The notes below the pieces were generated by a model. It worked only from the letters and a program-made list of their open reading frames with translations, searched no databases and was not told the DNA's origin. The position numbers and the translations under genes are program-made. Below are positions 32,658 to 41,260 of a stretch of 43,141 nt of DNA, in pieces; within the stretch, counting starts at the first letter, position 1; each line of letters opens with the position of its first letter. The stretch is taken from positions 1 to 43,141 of the forward strand of contig JAFVBZ010000179.1 in the NCBI GenBank assembly GCA_017479645.1, given 5' to 3'. Origin of the DNA: Ruminiclostridium sp. (lineage in GTDB: Bacteria; Bacillota; Clostridia; Oscillospirales; Ruminococcaceae).

Positions 32658-34529
32658 ATGGGAAGCCTCACCAAAAAGCAGAAGCAGACGCTCCTGCGGA
32701 TAATCGTGACCTTCGTGATGTTTGCGGGGCTTATGGTCTGCGAGCATACGGGGGTATTTGAGCCTTTGCCGTGGTGGGCGGTTATGCTCATTTTCGTAGT
32801 ACCCTACATCATCATCGGCTATGACATCATCATAAAAGCCGCGAAGAATATTGCTCACGGTCAGGTTTTCGACGAGAACTTCCTTATGCTTGTCGCAACC
32901 GTCGCCGCGTTCTGTATCGGGGAGTATTCCGAGGCAGTTGCGGTAATGCTGTTCTACCAGGTCGGCGAGCTGTTCCAGAGCTACGCGGTGGGGAAGTCCC
33001 GCGCTTCTATCACCGAGCTTATGGATATCGTACCGGAGTACGCGAACATCGAGTGGGAAGGCGAGCTTAAGCAGGTTGATCCCGACGACGTGGAAGTCGG
33101 TGATATCATCGTTATAAAGCCCGGCGAGAGGATACCGCTGGACGCTGTTATAACCGAGGGCGATACCATGATCGACACGGCGGCGCTTACCGGGGAATCC
33201 GTTCCGCGTCATGCGGCAGTCGGTGACGAAGTGATAAGCGGCTGCATCAACGGCAGCGGGACTGTCAAGGCAGAGGTCACGAAGGCATTCGAGGATTCGA
33301 CGGTAACACGCATACTGGAGCTTGTGGAGAATGCCGGAAGCAAGAAAGCGAAAGTTGAGAATTTCATTACCCGTTTCGCTAAAGTCTATACTCCTGTGGT
33401 AACGATTGCCGCGCTTCTGCTTGCGGTAGTACCTCCGCTTTTTGTCGGCGGCTGGAGCGACTGGATAGCGAGAGCCTGCACATTCCTTGTAATCTCTTGC
33501 CCCTGCGCACTTGTGATATCCGTACCGCTGGGATTTTTCGGCGGTATCGGCTCGGCTTCCCGTGCCGGAATACTTGTCAAGGGCGGCAGTTTTCTTGAAG
33601 CCGTTTCGGAGCTGAAAACTGTTGTGTTCGACAAGACCGGAACGCTGACGAAGGGCGAGTTCCGGGTAAGCGCGGTTAAGCCGGCGGACTGCACGGAAGA
33701 ACAGCTTCTTGAGCTTGCGGCGTATGCGGAATGCTACTCCGATCACCCGATAGCCTTGTCTATCCGCGAGGCTTACGGAAAGAGCATAAGCACGGAGCGT
33801 GTCTCCGAAGCGGGCGAGACTGCGGGACACGGAGTGAGTGCGCTGGTTGACGGTAAGCGCGTACTGCTCGGTAATGCGGCGCTTATGCGGGATAACGGGA
33901 TCGAAGTGCAGGAGCTTGATACTGCCGGAACAGTGGTTTATGCTGCGGAAGACGGCAGGTATAAAGGCGCGGTGGTTATTTCAGACAGTATAAAGGAAGG
34001 CAGTGCCGAAGCGATAAAGGAGCTGAAAGCATCGTGTGCGGCAAAGTGCGTAATGCTTACGGGCGACAGAAAAGCGGAAGCTGACGCGGTATCAGCCCGG
34101 CTCGGACTTGACTCGCATTTCTCGGAGCTGCTCCCTGCCGATAAAGTCGGCATAGTTGAGAAGCTGCTCGGTGAGTGCGGAAAGGGCGAGAAGCTGGCAT
34201 TTGTCGGTGACGGGATAAATGACGCGCCGGTACTTGCGAGAGCCGATATAGGCATAGCAATGGGCAGCATGGGCAGTGACGCGGCGATAGAAGCGGCAGA
34301 TATCGTGATAATGGACGACGATCTCCGCAAGATACCGAAAGTAATGAAGATAGCGTCGAAAACCATGCGTATAGTCCGGGAAAACATAGTTTTCGCGCTT
34401 GGTGTGAAATTCGCGGTTCTTATTCTCGGCGCGCTCGGTTTCGCGAATATGTGGCTTGCCGTGTTCGCCGATGTCGGCGTTGCAGTCATAGCGATACTGA
34501 ACTCCATGAGAACGTTGAAGAGATCGTGA
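32658..34529 (+). CDS. P1B-type ATPase, Zn/Cd/Pb exporter type
   Basis: A 623-aa heavy-metal pump without its own HMA domain. Visible signatures are the actuator TGES (TAALTGESVPR), the membrane metal site SCPCALVISVP (about residues 278-288), the phosphorylation site DKTGTLT (Asp at about 325), the SDHPIAL histidine motif, the TGDRKAEA and GDGINDAPVL hinge, and a late membrane aspartate in VFADVGVAVIAILNSMR. The CPC motif together with that aspartate points to Zn(II)/Cd(II) rather than copper. It is coupled to the HMA gene. Its stop TGA starts a dispersed repeat. Confidence 0.93.
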   Translation: MGSLTKKQKQTLLRIIVTFVMFAGLMVCEHTGVFEPLPWWAVMLIFVVPYIIIGYDIIIKAAKNIAHGQVFDENFLMLVATVAAFCIGEYSEAVAVMLFYQVGELFQSYAVGKSRASITELMDIVPEYANIEWEGELKQVDPDDVEVGDIIVIKPGERIPLDAVITEGDTMIDTAALTGESVPRHAAVGDEVISGCINGSGTVKAEVTKAFEDSTVTRILELVENAGSKKAKVENFITRFAKVYTPVVTIAALLLAVVPPLFVGGWSDWIARACTFLVISCPCALVISVPLGFFGGIGSASRAGILVKGGSFLEAVSELKTVVFDKTGTLTKGEFRVSAVKPADCTEEQLLELAAYAECYSDHPIALSIREAYGKSISTERVSEAGETAGHGVSALVDGKRVLLGNAALMRDNGIEVQELDTAGTVVYAAEDGRYKGAVVISDSIKEGSAEAIKELKASCAAKCVMLTGDRKAEADAVSARLGLDSHFSELLPADKVGIVEKLLGECGKGEKLAFVGDGINDAPVLARADIGIAMGSMGSDAAIEAADIVIMDDDLRKIPKVMKIASKTMRIVRENIVFALGVKFAVLILGALGFANMWLAVFADVGVAVIAILNSMRTLKRS

Positions 34530-34740
34530 GAGATGTTTGGAGAGAGAATTGAGAGATTGAAAGAGATTTGAGACGGGGCGCTGCCCCGGACCCCGCCAGC
34601 CCCCTTTAAAAAAGGGGGCTGGACACCCTAAACTGATGCGTAGCGACACTCTTCTATCGGCGGGTTCGCCACCTCGGTTAGTTTTATTCTTCTATACATA
34701 ATAAAAGACTGCTGAAAGAGTTGGTTTCAGCAGTCTTTAT
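34527..34740 (+). repeat. Dispersed repeat family 1, copy 5
   Basis: Starts at the ATPase stop as TGAGAG, then GAGAGATTGAAAGAGATTTG-like tracts, a CGGGGCGCTGCCCCG hairpin and CAGCCCCCTTTAAAAAAGGG. It continues with ACACCCTAAACTGATGCGTA, which matches copy 4, and ends at the terminator hairpin 34704-34738. Confidence 0.75.
34704..34738. terminator. Terminator after the metal-transport operon
   Basis: AAAGACTGCTGAAA (34704-34717), 7-nt loop, TTTCAGCAGTCTTT (34725-34738), followed by ATTCTGTT. It can work in both directions. Confidence 0.85.
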
Positions 34741-34783
34741 TCTGTTCTGAAAGCCCTCTCCCTTACTTGCGGAGCGACTAAAG

Positions 34784-34880
34784 TTTTTTGGGAAGGGGGT
34801 TCGGGGGAATGACCCTTTTTTCAAAAAGGGTCTGCCCCCGATCTCGAGCGTAAGCGACCTTCTCGAGCGGGAGGTTTTGT
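34784..34880 (-). repeat. Structured repeat family 2, copy 1
   Basis: On the minus strand it reads CGCTCGAGAAGGTCGC, TTACGCTCGAGATCGGGGGC, then a GACCCTTTTT / AAAAAGGGTC hairpin. The same words occur on the plus strand at 38,534-38,605. The two copies bracket the ABC exporter genes in inverted orientation. Confidence 0.6.
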
Positions 34881-34935
34881 GTAAATTGGGTGAAAATTTT
34901 TCGGATATATTGAATTTTTAAGAAATATATGGTAT

Positions 34936-34941
34936 TATAAT
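34936..34941 (+). promoter_or_regulatory. Possible -10 box for the ABC exporter operon
   Basis: A TATAAT hexamer lies 59 bp before the start codon. The nearest -35 candidate, TTGAAT at 34910-34915, is 20 bp away, which is too far for a standard promoter, so the -35 is unclear. Confidence 0.4.
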
Positions 34942-34999
34942 GAAACTTTGTGAAAACGATTTCTGACTACAACAAAAGCAACATGCCGGAGGTGGTCTT

Positions 35000-36739
35000 A
35001 TGTTTATGTTAAGGTGGCTCTGGAAGAATATGAAAGGCGACAGGGCTATATACTGCTTTGCCCTCTGCCTTACCGTTATCTGCCAGTCCATGTACATCAT
35101 TACCCCATACATAACGCAGGGTATAATAGATACGTTTCTTGTCGGCGAGGAAGCGGCTGAGAATCTCCGCCAGGGCTCCGACAAGCTTATGTTCATGCTT
35201 GCCGCTATGGTGGGATTCACGCTGCTGCGCTGCATTATCCAGTACAGCTCTAATATGTGCTACGAGCATGCGTCACAGGGTATTATCTACCGCGTGAGAA
35301 AGGTGCTGTTCGATAACATCGAGAAGCAGGACGCCGCCTTCTACGACAGGCACAGGACCGGAGATATTATGACCGTCGTGACCGGTGACCTTGAAATGGT
35401 GCGCCATTCCATAGCATGGATAATCAAGACGACCCTTGAATGTATCGTGCTGTTTTCTGCAACGATGATCTACTTCTTCACCATAGATTGGCTCATGGCG
35501 ATCTGCATGCTTATACTCACGCCGGTCATACTTATGATTACCAAGGGGTTCAAGAATAAAGTCGGACCGTTCTATGTCGATCTGCGCGAGAAGCTGTCCG
35601 CAATGAACACCCGCGCCGAGGAGAATATCTCCGGAAACCGTGTTGTAAAGGCATTTGCACGCGAGGAGACTGAGATAGAGAAGTTTGACGGCTGCAACAA
35701 GTCATACAACGAAGCCAACAAGAAAGCAGCGTTCACATGGCTGAAATATTTCCCGGGACTTGAAATAACCGCGCAGGGGCTGAGTGTGATATGCCTGCTT
35801 TTCGGCGGTATATTCGTATCCCTCGGAAGGCTGACATTCGGTGAGTACGCGGCATTTGCCGGACTTGTCTGGACGATCTCAAACCCCATGCGAACACTCG
35901 GCAACATAGTGAACGACTACCAGAGATTCACAGCTTCCGCGAACAAGATAATCGAGCTCTACTACGGCAGACCCTTTATCGTCGAGCGGGAAGATGCGGA
36001 AGATGTGGAGGGACGCATCAAGGGAAGCGTTGAGTTCAGAAATGTTTCGTTCTCCTACGGAAACACGGAAGTGCTGAAAGATATCAGCTTCAAAGCCGAG
36101 CCCGGAGAAACTGTCGCTATAATGGGCGCTACCGGAAGCGGAAAGACTACGCTCATAGACCTTATACCGAGAATTTATGATGTATCTTCCGGTGAGGTGC
36201 TGGTTGACGGGCATGACGTAAGAATGATGAAGCTGAAACAGCTCCGCGGCGCGATCGGTGTTGCTACGCAGGATGTACTGCTGTACTCCGATACTATTGA
36301 GGGAAATATCTGCTTCGGAAATATTGATCTTCCGGAAGAGGAAGTCGTGAAATATGCGAAAGCTGCTGATGCACACAACTTCATTGAAAAGACTGCCGAC
36401 GGCTATGACACCATAATCGGAGAGCGCGGAGTCGGTCTTTCCGGCGGTCAGAAGCAGAGAATATCGCTTGCAAGAGCGCTCGCTGTAAAGCCGTCGATAC
36501 TGATACTTGACGATACCACCTCGGCTGTCGATCTTGAAACCGAAAAGCATATCCAGGACGCACTTGCCGCACTTGATTATCCCTGCACGAAGATAATAGT
36601 TGCGCAGAGAATATCTACTGCAAGATCGGCGGACAGGATCATCGTCCTCAAAGACGGCAAGATCGCGGAATCGGGAACTCACGAGGAGCTCATAAAGCAG
36701 GACGGCTATTACCGCGAAGTTTATGAGCTTCAGAAGTAA
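35000..36739 (+). CDS. ABC exporter subunit A (half-transporter, degenerate ATP site)
   Basis: A 579-aa half-transporter: six membrane helices (about residues 15-310) and one nucleotide-binding domain. Walker A is GATGSGKT (about 374), the signature LSGGQ (about 479) is intact, but Walker B reads ILILDDTTSAVD with Asp instead of the catalytic Glu, and the switch region reads VAQR with Gln instead of His. This is the degenerate subunit of a heterodimeric exporter of the TM287/288 or BmrCD kind. GGAGGTGG precedes the ATG. The partner gene follows after 15 bp. Substrate (drug, peptide or lipid) unknown. Confidence 0.92.
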   Translation: MFMLRWLWKNMKGDRAIYCFALCLTVICQSMYIITPYITQGIIDTFLVGEEAAENLRQGSDKLMFMLAAMVGFTLLRCIIQYSSNMCYEHASQGIIYRVRKVLFDNIEKQDAAFYDRHRTGDIMTVVTGDLEMVRHSIAWIIKTTLECIVLFSATMIYFFTIDWLMAICMLILTPVILMITKGFKNKVGPFYVDLREKLSAMNTRAEENISGNRVVKAFAREETEIEKFDGCNKSYNEANKKAAFTWLKYFPGLEITAQGLSVICLLFGGIFVSLGRLTFGEYAAFAGLVWTISNPMRTLGNIVNDYQRFTASANKIIELYYGRPFIVEREDAEDVEGRIKGSVEFRNVSFSYGNTEVLKDISFKAEPGETVAIMGATGSGKTTLIDLIPRIYDVSSGEVLVDGHDVRMMKLKQLRGAIGVATQDVLLYSDTIEGNICFGNIDLPEEEVVKYAKAADAHNFIEKTADGYDTIIGERGVGLSGGQKQRISLARALAVKPSILILDDTTSAVDLETEKHIQDALAALDYPCTKIIVAQRISTARSADRIIVLKDGKIAESGTHEELIKQDGYYREVYELQK

Positions 36740-36754
36740 AGGCGGGTGACGGAA

Positions 36755-38521
36755 ATGGCAAGAAATAAATTTGATATAGACGAGGCCCTTGAAACGCCTT
36801 TTGACATACGGCATCTCAAACGCGCACTCACTTATGCGGGGAAGTATAGGAAGCGGATATTCCTCTCGCTTTTCATCAGCATTCTCGCCGCTGTAATATC
36901 ACTGCTTTCGCCGCTGATCGTGCAGTACGCTGTGGATAACTGCATGAAAGGTCCGGAGACTATCCCTATGCTTGCGGTATGTTCGGGAGCTTTGCTCGGT
37001 TGCATCGTTCTGAGCGTATTCATGGCGCAGAAGCGTTCAAAGATGATGACGCAGGTGGGACAGGACATAATCTACGATATAAGAAAGGATCTTTTCCGGC
37101 ACATGCAGGAGCTTCCTTTTGAGTATTACGACAGCCGTCCCCACGGCAAGATCCTTGTCCGTGTAATAAACTACGTCAACAGCGTTTCGGATCTTATGAC
37201 AAACGGTATCATCAACTTTGTGCTTGAAATGATGAACCTGCTCTTTATAATGGTGTTCATGTTCTTTGTGAACTGGCAGCTTGCGCTCGTTGTATTGTGC
37301 GGACTTCCGGTTTACGGTGCGATAATCATGTTCATCAAGAACCACCAGCGCAAGGCATGGCAGAACGCGTCGAACAAAAGCTCGAATCTTTCGGCATACC
37401 TGCACGAAAGCATTGTGGGCGTTCAGATATCGCAGGTATTCACCCGCGAGGAAGTGAATGCCGAGATCAACGACAAGCTTGCGAAGAGCTACCGGAAAGC
37501 GTGGATGAGCGCGGTAAGCTACTCTAACCTTGTGTGGCCGTCAACGGATATCGTTTCGATATCAACCCGCGCGGCGATATATCTTGTGGGACTGCTTTTC
37601 ATACCGGGGCTGTCGCTTGGAACCATACTTGCTATGGGGGATTACTCCGCGCGTTTCTGGCAGCCGCTCATGAACCTGTCGAATCTGATGAACACGTTCA
37701 TCAACGCGGTAGCGTATCTTGAAAGAATATTTGAGATGCTTGACGAGCCGGTTACGGTAAAGGACAGGATCGGTGCAAAGGAAATGCCGGAGATAAAGGG
37801 AGATGTGCATTTCAAGGACGTGACTTTCTCTTATGACGACGGAACGACTGTGCTCGAACATCTCAGCTTTGATGTCAGGGCAGGGCAGAGCATTGCCCTT
37901 GTTGGTCCCACCGGTGCCGGCAAGACTACGATAGTAAGCCTTATCTCACGGTTTTACGATCTCGATTCCGGCGCGGTGCTCATAGATGATACGAACATAG
38001 CAGATGTAACGCTTCACTCGCTGCGCAGTCAGATGGGGATAATGCTCCAGGACAGCTTCATTTTCAGCGGCACTATAATGGAGAATCTGAAATACGGACG
38101 GCTTGACGCTACCGATCATGAAGCCTATGAAGCTTGCAGGATCGTCGGCATAGACGAGTACATCAACAGGCTGAAACACGGATATGAGACGAAGGTGAGC
38201 GAGCGCGGAGCCGGACTTTCACAGGGTCAGAAACAGCTTATTGCGCTTGCGAGAACGATACTTTCAAATCCGAAGATACTTGTGCTTGACGAGGCAACTT
38301 CGTCTATTGACGCAAAGACCGAGCGCAACCTGCAGAACGGTCTGAATCATCTGATGAAAGGGCGCACATCGTTTATCATAGCGCACCGGCTTTCGACAGT
38401 CCGCAACTGCGACAAGATAATGTACGTTTCGGACAAGGGCATTACCGAAGCCGGCACACATGATGAGCTTATCGCCAAGCGCGGTGATTATTACAGACTT
38501 TATACCGCACAGGCAGTATAA
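36755..38521 (+). CDS. ABC exporter subunit B (half-transporter, catalytic ATP site)
   Basis: A 588-aa half-transporter with six membrane helices and an ATPase domain. Walker A is GPTGAGKT (about 381), Walker B LVLDEATSSID keeps the catalytic Glu, and the switch histidine is in IIAHRLST. Its signature is LSQGQ rather than LSGGQ. This pairs with subunit A so that one composite site is complete (this Walker B with the LSGGQ of A) and the other is degenerate. The ATG at 36755 with AAAGGCGG 9 nt upstream is preferred over a GTG at 36746. Confidence 0.92.
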   Translation: MARNKFDIDEALETPFDIRHLKRALTYAGKYRKRIFLSLFISILAAVISLLSPLIVQYAVDNCMKGPETIPMLAVCSGALLGCIVLSVFMAQKRSKMMTQVGQDIIYDIRKDLFRHMQELPFEYYDSRPHGKILVRVINYVNSVSDLMTNGIINFVLEMMNLLFIMVFMFFVNWQLALVVLCGLPVYGAIIMFIKNHQRKAWQNASNKSSNLSAYLHESIVGVQISQVFTREEVNAEINDKLAKSYRKAWMSAVSYSNLVWPSTDIVSISTRAAIYLVGLLFIPGLSLGTILAMGDYSARFWQPLMNLSNLMNTFINAVAYLERIFEMLDEPVTVKDRIGAKEMPEIKGDVHFKDVTFSYDDGTTVLEHLSFDVRAGQSIALVGPTGAGKTTIVSLISRFYDLDSGAVLIDDTNIADVTLHSLRSQMGIMLQDSFIFSGTIMENLKYGRLDATDHEAYEACRIVGIDEYINRLKHGYETKVSERGAGLSQGQKQLIALARTILSNPKILVLDEATSSIDAKTERNLQNGLNHLMKGRTSFIIAHRLSTVRNCDKIMYVSDKGITEAGTHDELIAKRGDYYRLYTAQAV

Positions 38522-38775
38522 GAGAGTCCGCTCGCGCTTGAGAACGGTCGCTTGCGCTCGAGAATGGTCGCGCACGGCGCTCGAGACTGGGGGCACCCCT
38601 TTTTGTGAATCGAAGTTTTCTGTATAGCGCGCATCGTGCGCGCTTTTGGAAAACTTCTCACCGCTTCCGTGCGGTGCAAAAGGGGATTCCCCTACGACAG
38701 GAAGTCGTACAGAAGGTTTCCAAAACGCCGCAAGGATGCGGCGATAATAGAAACCTTCGACAGACCCCTCCTCAA
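38522..38775 (+). ncRNA. Highly structured intergenic segment, candidate RNA element (includes family 2 copy 2)
   Basis: Three degenerate direct repeats of GCGCTYGAGA with GGTCGC-like tails start at 38534, 38554 and 38577. A fold follows in which CCCCTTTT (38597-38604) pairs AAAAGGGG (38678-38685) around two hairpins: GAAGTTTTC...GAAAACTTC (38612-38657) with an inner GCGCGCA / TGCGCGC stem, and CACCGC...GCGGTG (38659-38676). Next come TACGAC / GTCGTA (38693-38709) and GAAGGTTTC...GAAACCTTC (38712-38758) with an inner CGCCGCA / TGCGGCG stem. No ORF is credible. Whether it is a separate RNA, an mRNA tail or a mobile repeat is open. Confidence 0.5.
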
Positions 38776-38832
38776 AATCTTTAATCGCTTCGCGCTTATT
38801 TACAGAACAGTTGAAAATGAACAGATACATCA

Positions 38833-38862
38833 GGTGCAGAGTATTTTATCTCTGCACCTTTT
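38833..38862 (+). terminator. Terminator after the ABC exporter region
   Basis: GGTGCAGAG (38833-38841), 8-nt loop, CTCTGCACC (38850-38858), then TTTTC. Confidence 0.85.
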
Positions 38863-38984
38863 CAAATATTCAGAAAATTTTATAAAAATACTGCCACATC
38901 AGAAATAACTGCGTATAAAAAAACAGAAAGCAAAAAACAAATGATAAATTTCTCATTGAGTTCTTCATAAAATTTTCTCTCCAA

Positions 38985-39042
38985 ATGACGTACCCCGATG
39001 AAACAACGAACTGCTTACGGTTGTTTTATCGGGGTGCGTCAT
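38985..39042. repeat. Long 23-bp inverted repeat
   Basis: The arms at 38985-39007 and 39020-39042 pair over 23 positions with only G-U type mismatches, around a 12-nt loop; the core is ACCCCGAT / ATCGGGGT. No clear U-run in either direction. It could be a factor-assisted terminator for the leftward ABC-F operon or a remnant element. About 150 bp of plain DNA follow before repeat copy 6. Confidence 0.6.
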
Positions 39043-39189
39043 TATTATTATGGAGTCTTTGTTGAACCAAAACTCTGGAATCTGTCTCCCCATTGATGAA
39101 TACAGAATAGTAGAATTGAAGCTATGAAAGTTACTGTACAGCGGTCAATGAGTCGCCGCCTGTGCAAGATGTGGGATAAATACTTACTT

Positions 39190-39318
39190 GTGCGGCGAAT
39201 CAGTTTAGGGGGTTAAGACCCCTTTTTTAAAGGGGGATTGCGGGGTCGCAGGGGCAGCGCCCCCGTCTTAAAATCTCTAAAATCTCTAAAATCTCTTAAA
39301 ATCTCTCAAACTCTCTCA
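39190..39318 (-). repeat. Dispersed repeat family 1, copy 6
   Basis: Minus-strand copy that begins with the ABC-F stop codon as TGAGAG. It contains GAGATTTTAAGAGATTTTAG-like tracts, a GGGGGCGCTGCCCC hairpin, GACCCCGCAATCCCCC, TTTAAAAAAGGGG and CCCCCTAAACTGATTCGCCG. Confidence 0.75.
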
Positions 39319-41247
39319 GACATCTTCTCCCGATATCTCTTCCAATCTCTCGGAAGCTTCTGCCCATTCATCTGTCTGTGCATCGAGCTCGGACTGGAGT
39401 TCGCCGAGCTGCAAGCCGAGGGCGGTGATCTTTTCGTAATCTGCGGAAAGTTCGGGAGACTGCATTTGCGCTGTGACTTCGGCGATCTGCGCTTCGAGCT
39501 CCGCTATCCGCGCTTCCGCGCGGGATACGCGGGTCGTAAGCTTGCGGATATCGCTTTGGAGCTCCTTGCGGCGCTTGTAATCAAGCTTGTTGGAGCTGTC
39601 GGCGGCAGGCTTCTCCGCTTTTGCAGCTGTGAGGACTGCCGCGCCCTCAGATGTCGCAAGATAATCGTCGTACCCGCCGTTGATGCTCTGCGCACCGCCC
39701 GGCGAAAGCTTGTACAGCCGGGTCGAGATCTTGTTTATAAGATAGCGGTCATGGGAGATTATAAATACCGTTCCGCCGTAGTTCGCAAGCGCATCTTCCA
39801 GTGCCTCGCGGGAGTTTATGTCGAGATGGTTCGTAGGCTCGTCAAGCAGCAGGAAGTTGCAGCCGCTCAGCATCAGTTTCAGCAATGCCACACGCGCCTT
39901 TTCGCCGCCGCTCAGAACGCCTACCTTCTTGAACACGTCCTCGCCGCTGAAAAGAAAGCTGCCGAGCGCAGTCCTCACCTGTGTCTGCGACATTTTCGGG
40001 TACGCGTCCCAGATCTCGTCCATTACCGTCTTGCTGTCCGTAAGCCCGGTCATAAGCTGGTCGTAATAGCCTGCGCGTACCGCCGGACCGTAGGTGACAT
40101 TCCCCGTTTCCGGCGCAAGCTCCTTCATCAGTATCCGGAAAAGCGTAGTCTTGCCGCTGCCGTTAGCGCCGAGAAGGAATACCCGCTCGCCCTTGCGCAC
40201 CTCTATGTCCACTCCGCCGAAAAGCTTTTCGCCGTCAAAGCTCATGGACACATTCTTCGCCGTCATTATCTCGTCCGTCACCGGATCGGTGCAGTGGAAC
40301 GAGAACCGCAGCTTCTTCGGAAGCACCTGCGGCTTTACGAGATCCGCTTCGAGACGCTCGATCTGCTTTTCCTTGCTCGCTATCGTTATATAGTTTCGCT
40401 CCTGGTTGAAGCGTTTCTGCTGTTCGATAATGCCTTTGATACGGTTGATCTCTTCAAGCTGGTTTTCGTAATGCCGCCACGCTATCTCAAGATCTTCCTC
40501 CTTTTTCTTCCGGTATGCGCTGTACCCGCCCTTGTATGCGGTGAGCCGTTTGTTCTCAAGCTCGAATGTGCGGGTAGTTACAGTGTCGAGGAAGTAACGG
40601 TCATGGGAGATGATGATGTATGCGCCCCGGTAGTCCAGCAGGAACTTTTCAAGCCATGTAGATGCCGCGATATCGAGGTGGTTGGTGGGCTCGTCGAGAA
40701 GCAGTAGATTTGCTCCGGATAAAAGCAGCTTTGCAAGCTGCACCTTCGCCTTTTCTCCTCCGCTCAGCACCGAGACCGGCTTTTCCTGCTCCTCAAGCGA
40801 AAAGCCGAGACCGAGCAGACTGCTCATAGCGCGGGTGCGGTAGGTAAGTCCGCCCTCCGACTCGAACCGTTCGCGGAGAATCATCTGCTTTTCCAGCTGT
40901 TCGGGAGTGGGGCTTCCGCTGCCGATCTCCGCGTTAAGCTCGTCAAGCTCGCTTTCAAGCTTCATCAGCGGCGCAAATACCGACAGCACCTCGTCATAAA
41001 CGCTGACCGAACTGTCACGGATAACGTGCTGCTCCATATAGCCGAGGACTGCGTCCTTCGATTTCACGAACTCGCCGCCGTCATATTCAACTTCGCCGCG
41101 GATCGCCTTGAAAAGCGTTGTCTTGCCGCAGCCGTTCACGCCGACAAGACCGATCCTGTCGCCTTTCTCTACCTCGAATGTAACGCCGCCGAAAAGCATT
41201 TCCGCGCCGAAATATAGTGTTATATCTTTTGCGTTAAAAATTGCCAT
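39316..41247 (-). CDS. ABC-F family ATPase (ribosome-associated type)
   Basis: A 643-aa soluble protein with two ABC ATPase domains and no membrane helices. Domain 1 has Walker A GVNGCGKT, signature LSGGEKAKV and Walker [12 protein letters not shown]. Domain 2 has [17 protein letters not shown] and [12 protein letters not shown] charged linker with [11 protein letters not shown] lies between, and a C-terminal coiled coil spans about residues 570-640. ABC-F proteins act at the ribosome E site; some confer antibiotic resistance. Subfamily here (Uup/YdiF-like) is a guess from the C-terminal coil. The ATG at 41247 ([14 protein letters not shown]) is preceded by AAGGA. It is 13 bp after the pseudo-amidase gene. 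Confidence 0.92.
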   Translation of the reverse strand: MAIFNAKDITLYFGAEMLFGGVTFEVEKGDRIGLVGVNGCGKTTLFKAIRGEVEYDGGEFVKSKDAVLGYMEQHVIRDSSVSVYDEVLSVFAPLMKLESELDELNAEIGSGSPTPEQLEKQMILRERFESEGGLTYRTRAMSSLLGLGFSLEEQEKPVSVLSGGEKAKVQLAKLLLSGANLLLLDEPTNHLDIAASTWLEKFLLDYRGAYIIISHDRYFLDTVTTRTFELENKRLTAYKGGYSAYRKKKEEDLEIAWRHYENQLEEINRIKGIIEQQKRFNQERNYITIASKEKQIERLEADLVKPQVLPKKLRFSFHCTDPVTDEIMTAKNVSMSFDGEKLFGGVDIEVRKGERVFLLGANGSGKTTLFRILMKELAPETGNVTYGPAVRAGYYDQLMTGLTDSKTVMDEIWDAYPKMSQTQVRTALGSFLFSGEDVFKKVGVLSGGEKARVALLKLMLSGCNFLLLDEPTNHLDINSREALEDALANYGGTVFIISHDRYLINKISTRLYKLSPGGAQSINGGYDDYLATSEGAAVLTAAKAEKPAADSSNKLDYKRRKELQSDIRKLTTRVSRAEARIAELEAQIAEVTAQMQSPELSADYEKITALGLQLGELQSELDAQTDEWAEASERLEEISGEDV

Positions 41248-41260
41248 TTTGTAAAATTCC

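Noticed and set aside
32649-33830. A 393-codon leftward open frame opposite the P1B ATPase
   Set aside because: Antisense shadow of the pump, rich in Arg, His and Tyr without recognisable motifs.
36929-36937. Exact TGTGGATAA (DnaA box complement)
   Set aside because: A single copy inside an exporter gene, 25 kb from dnaA, with no cluster around it; chance is enough.
39238-40707. A 489-codon rightward open frame opposite the ABC-F gene
   Set aside because: It is the antisense shadow of a highly conserved ATPase gene; composition and lack of motifs show it is not coding.
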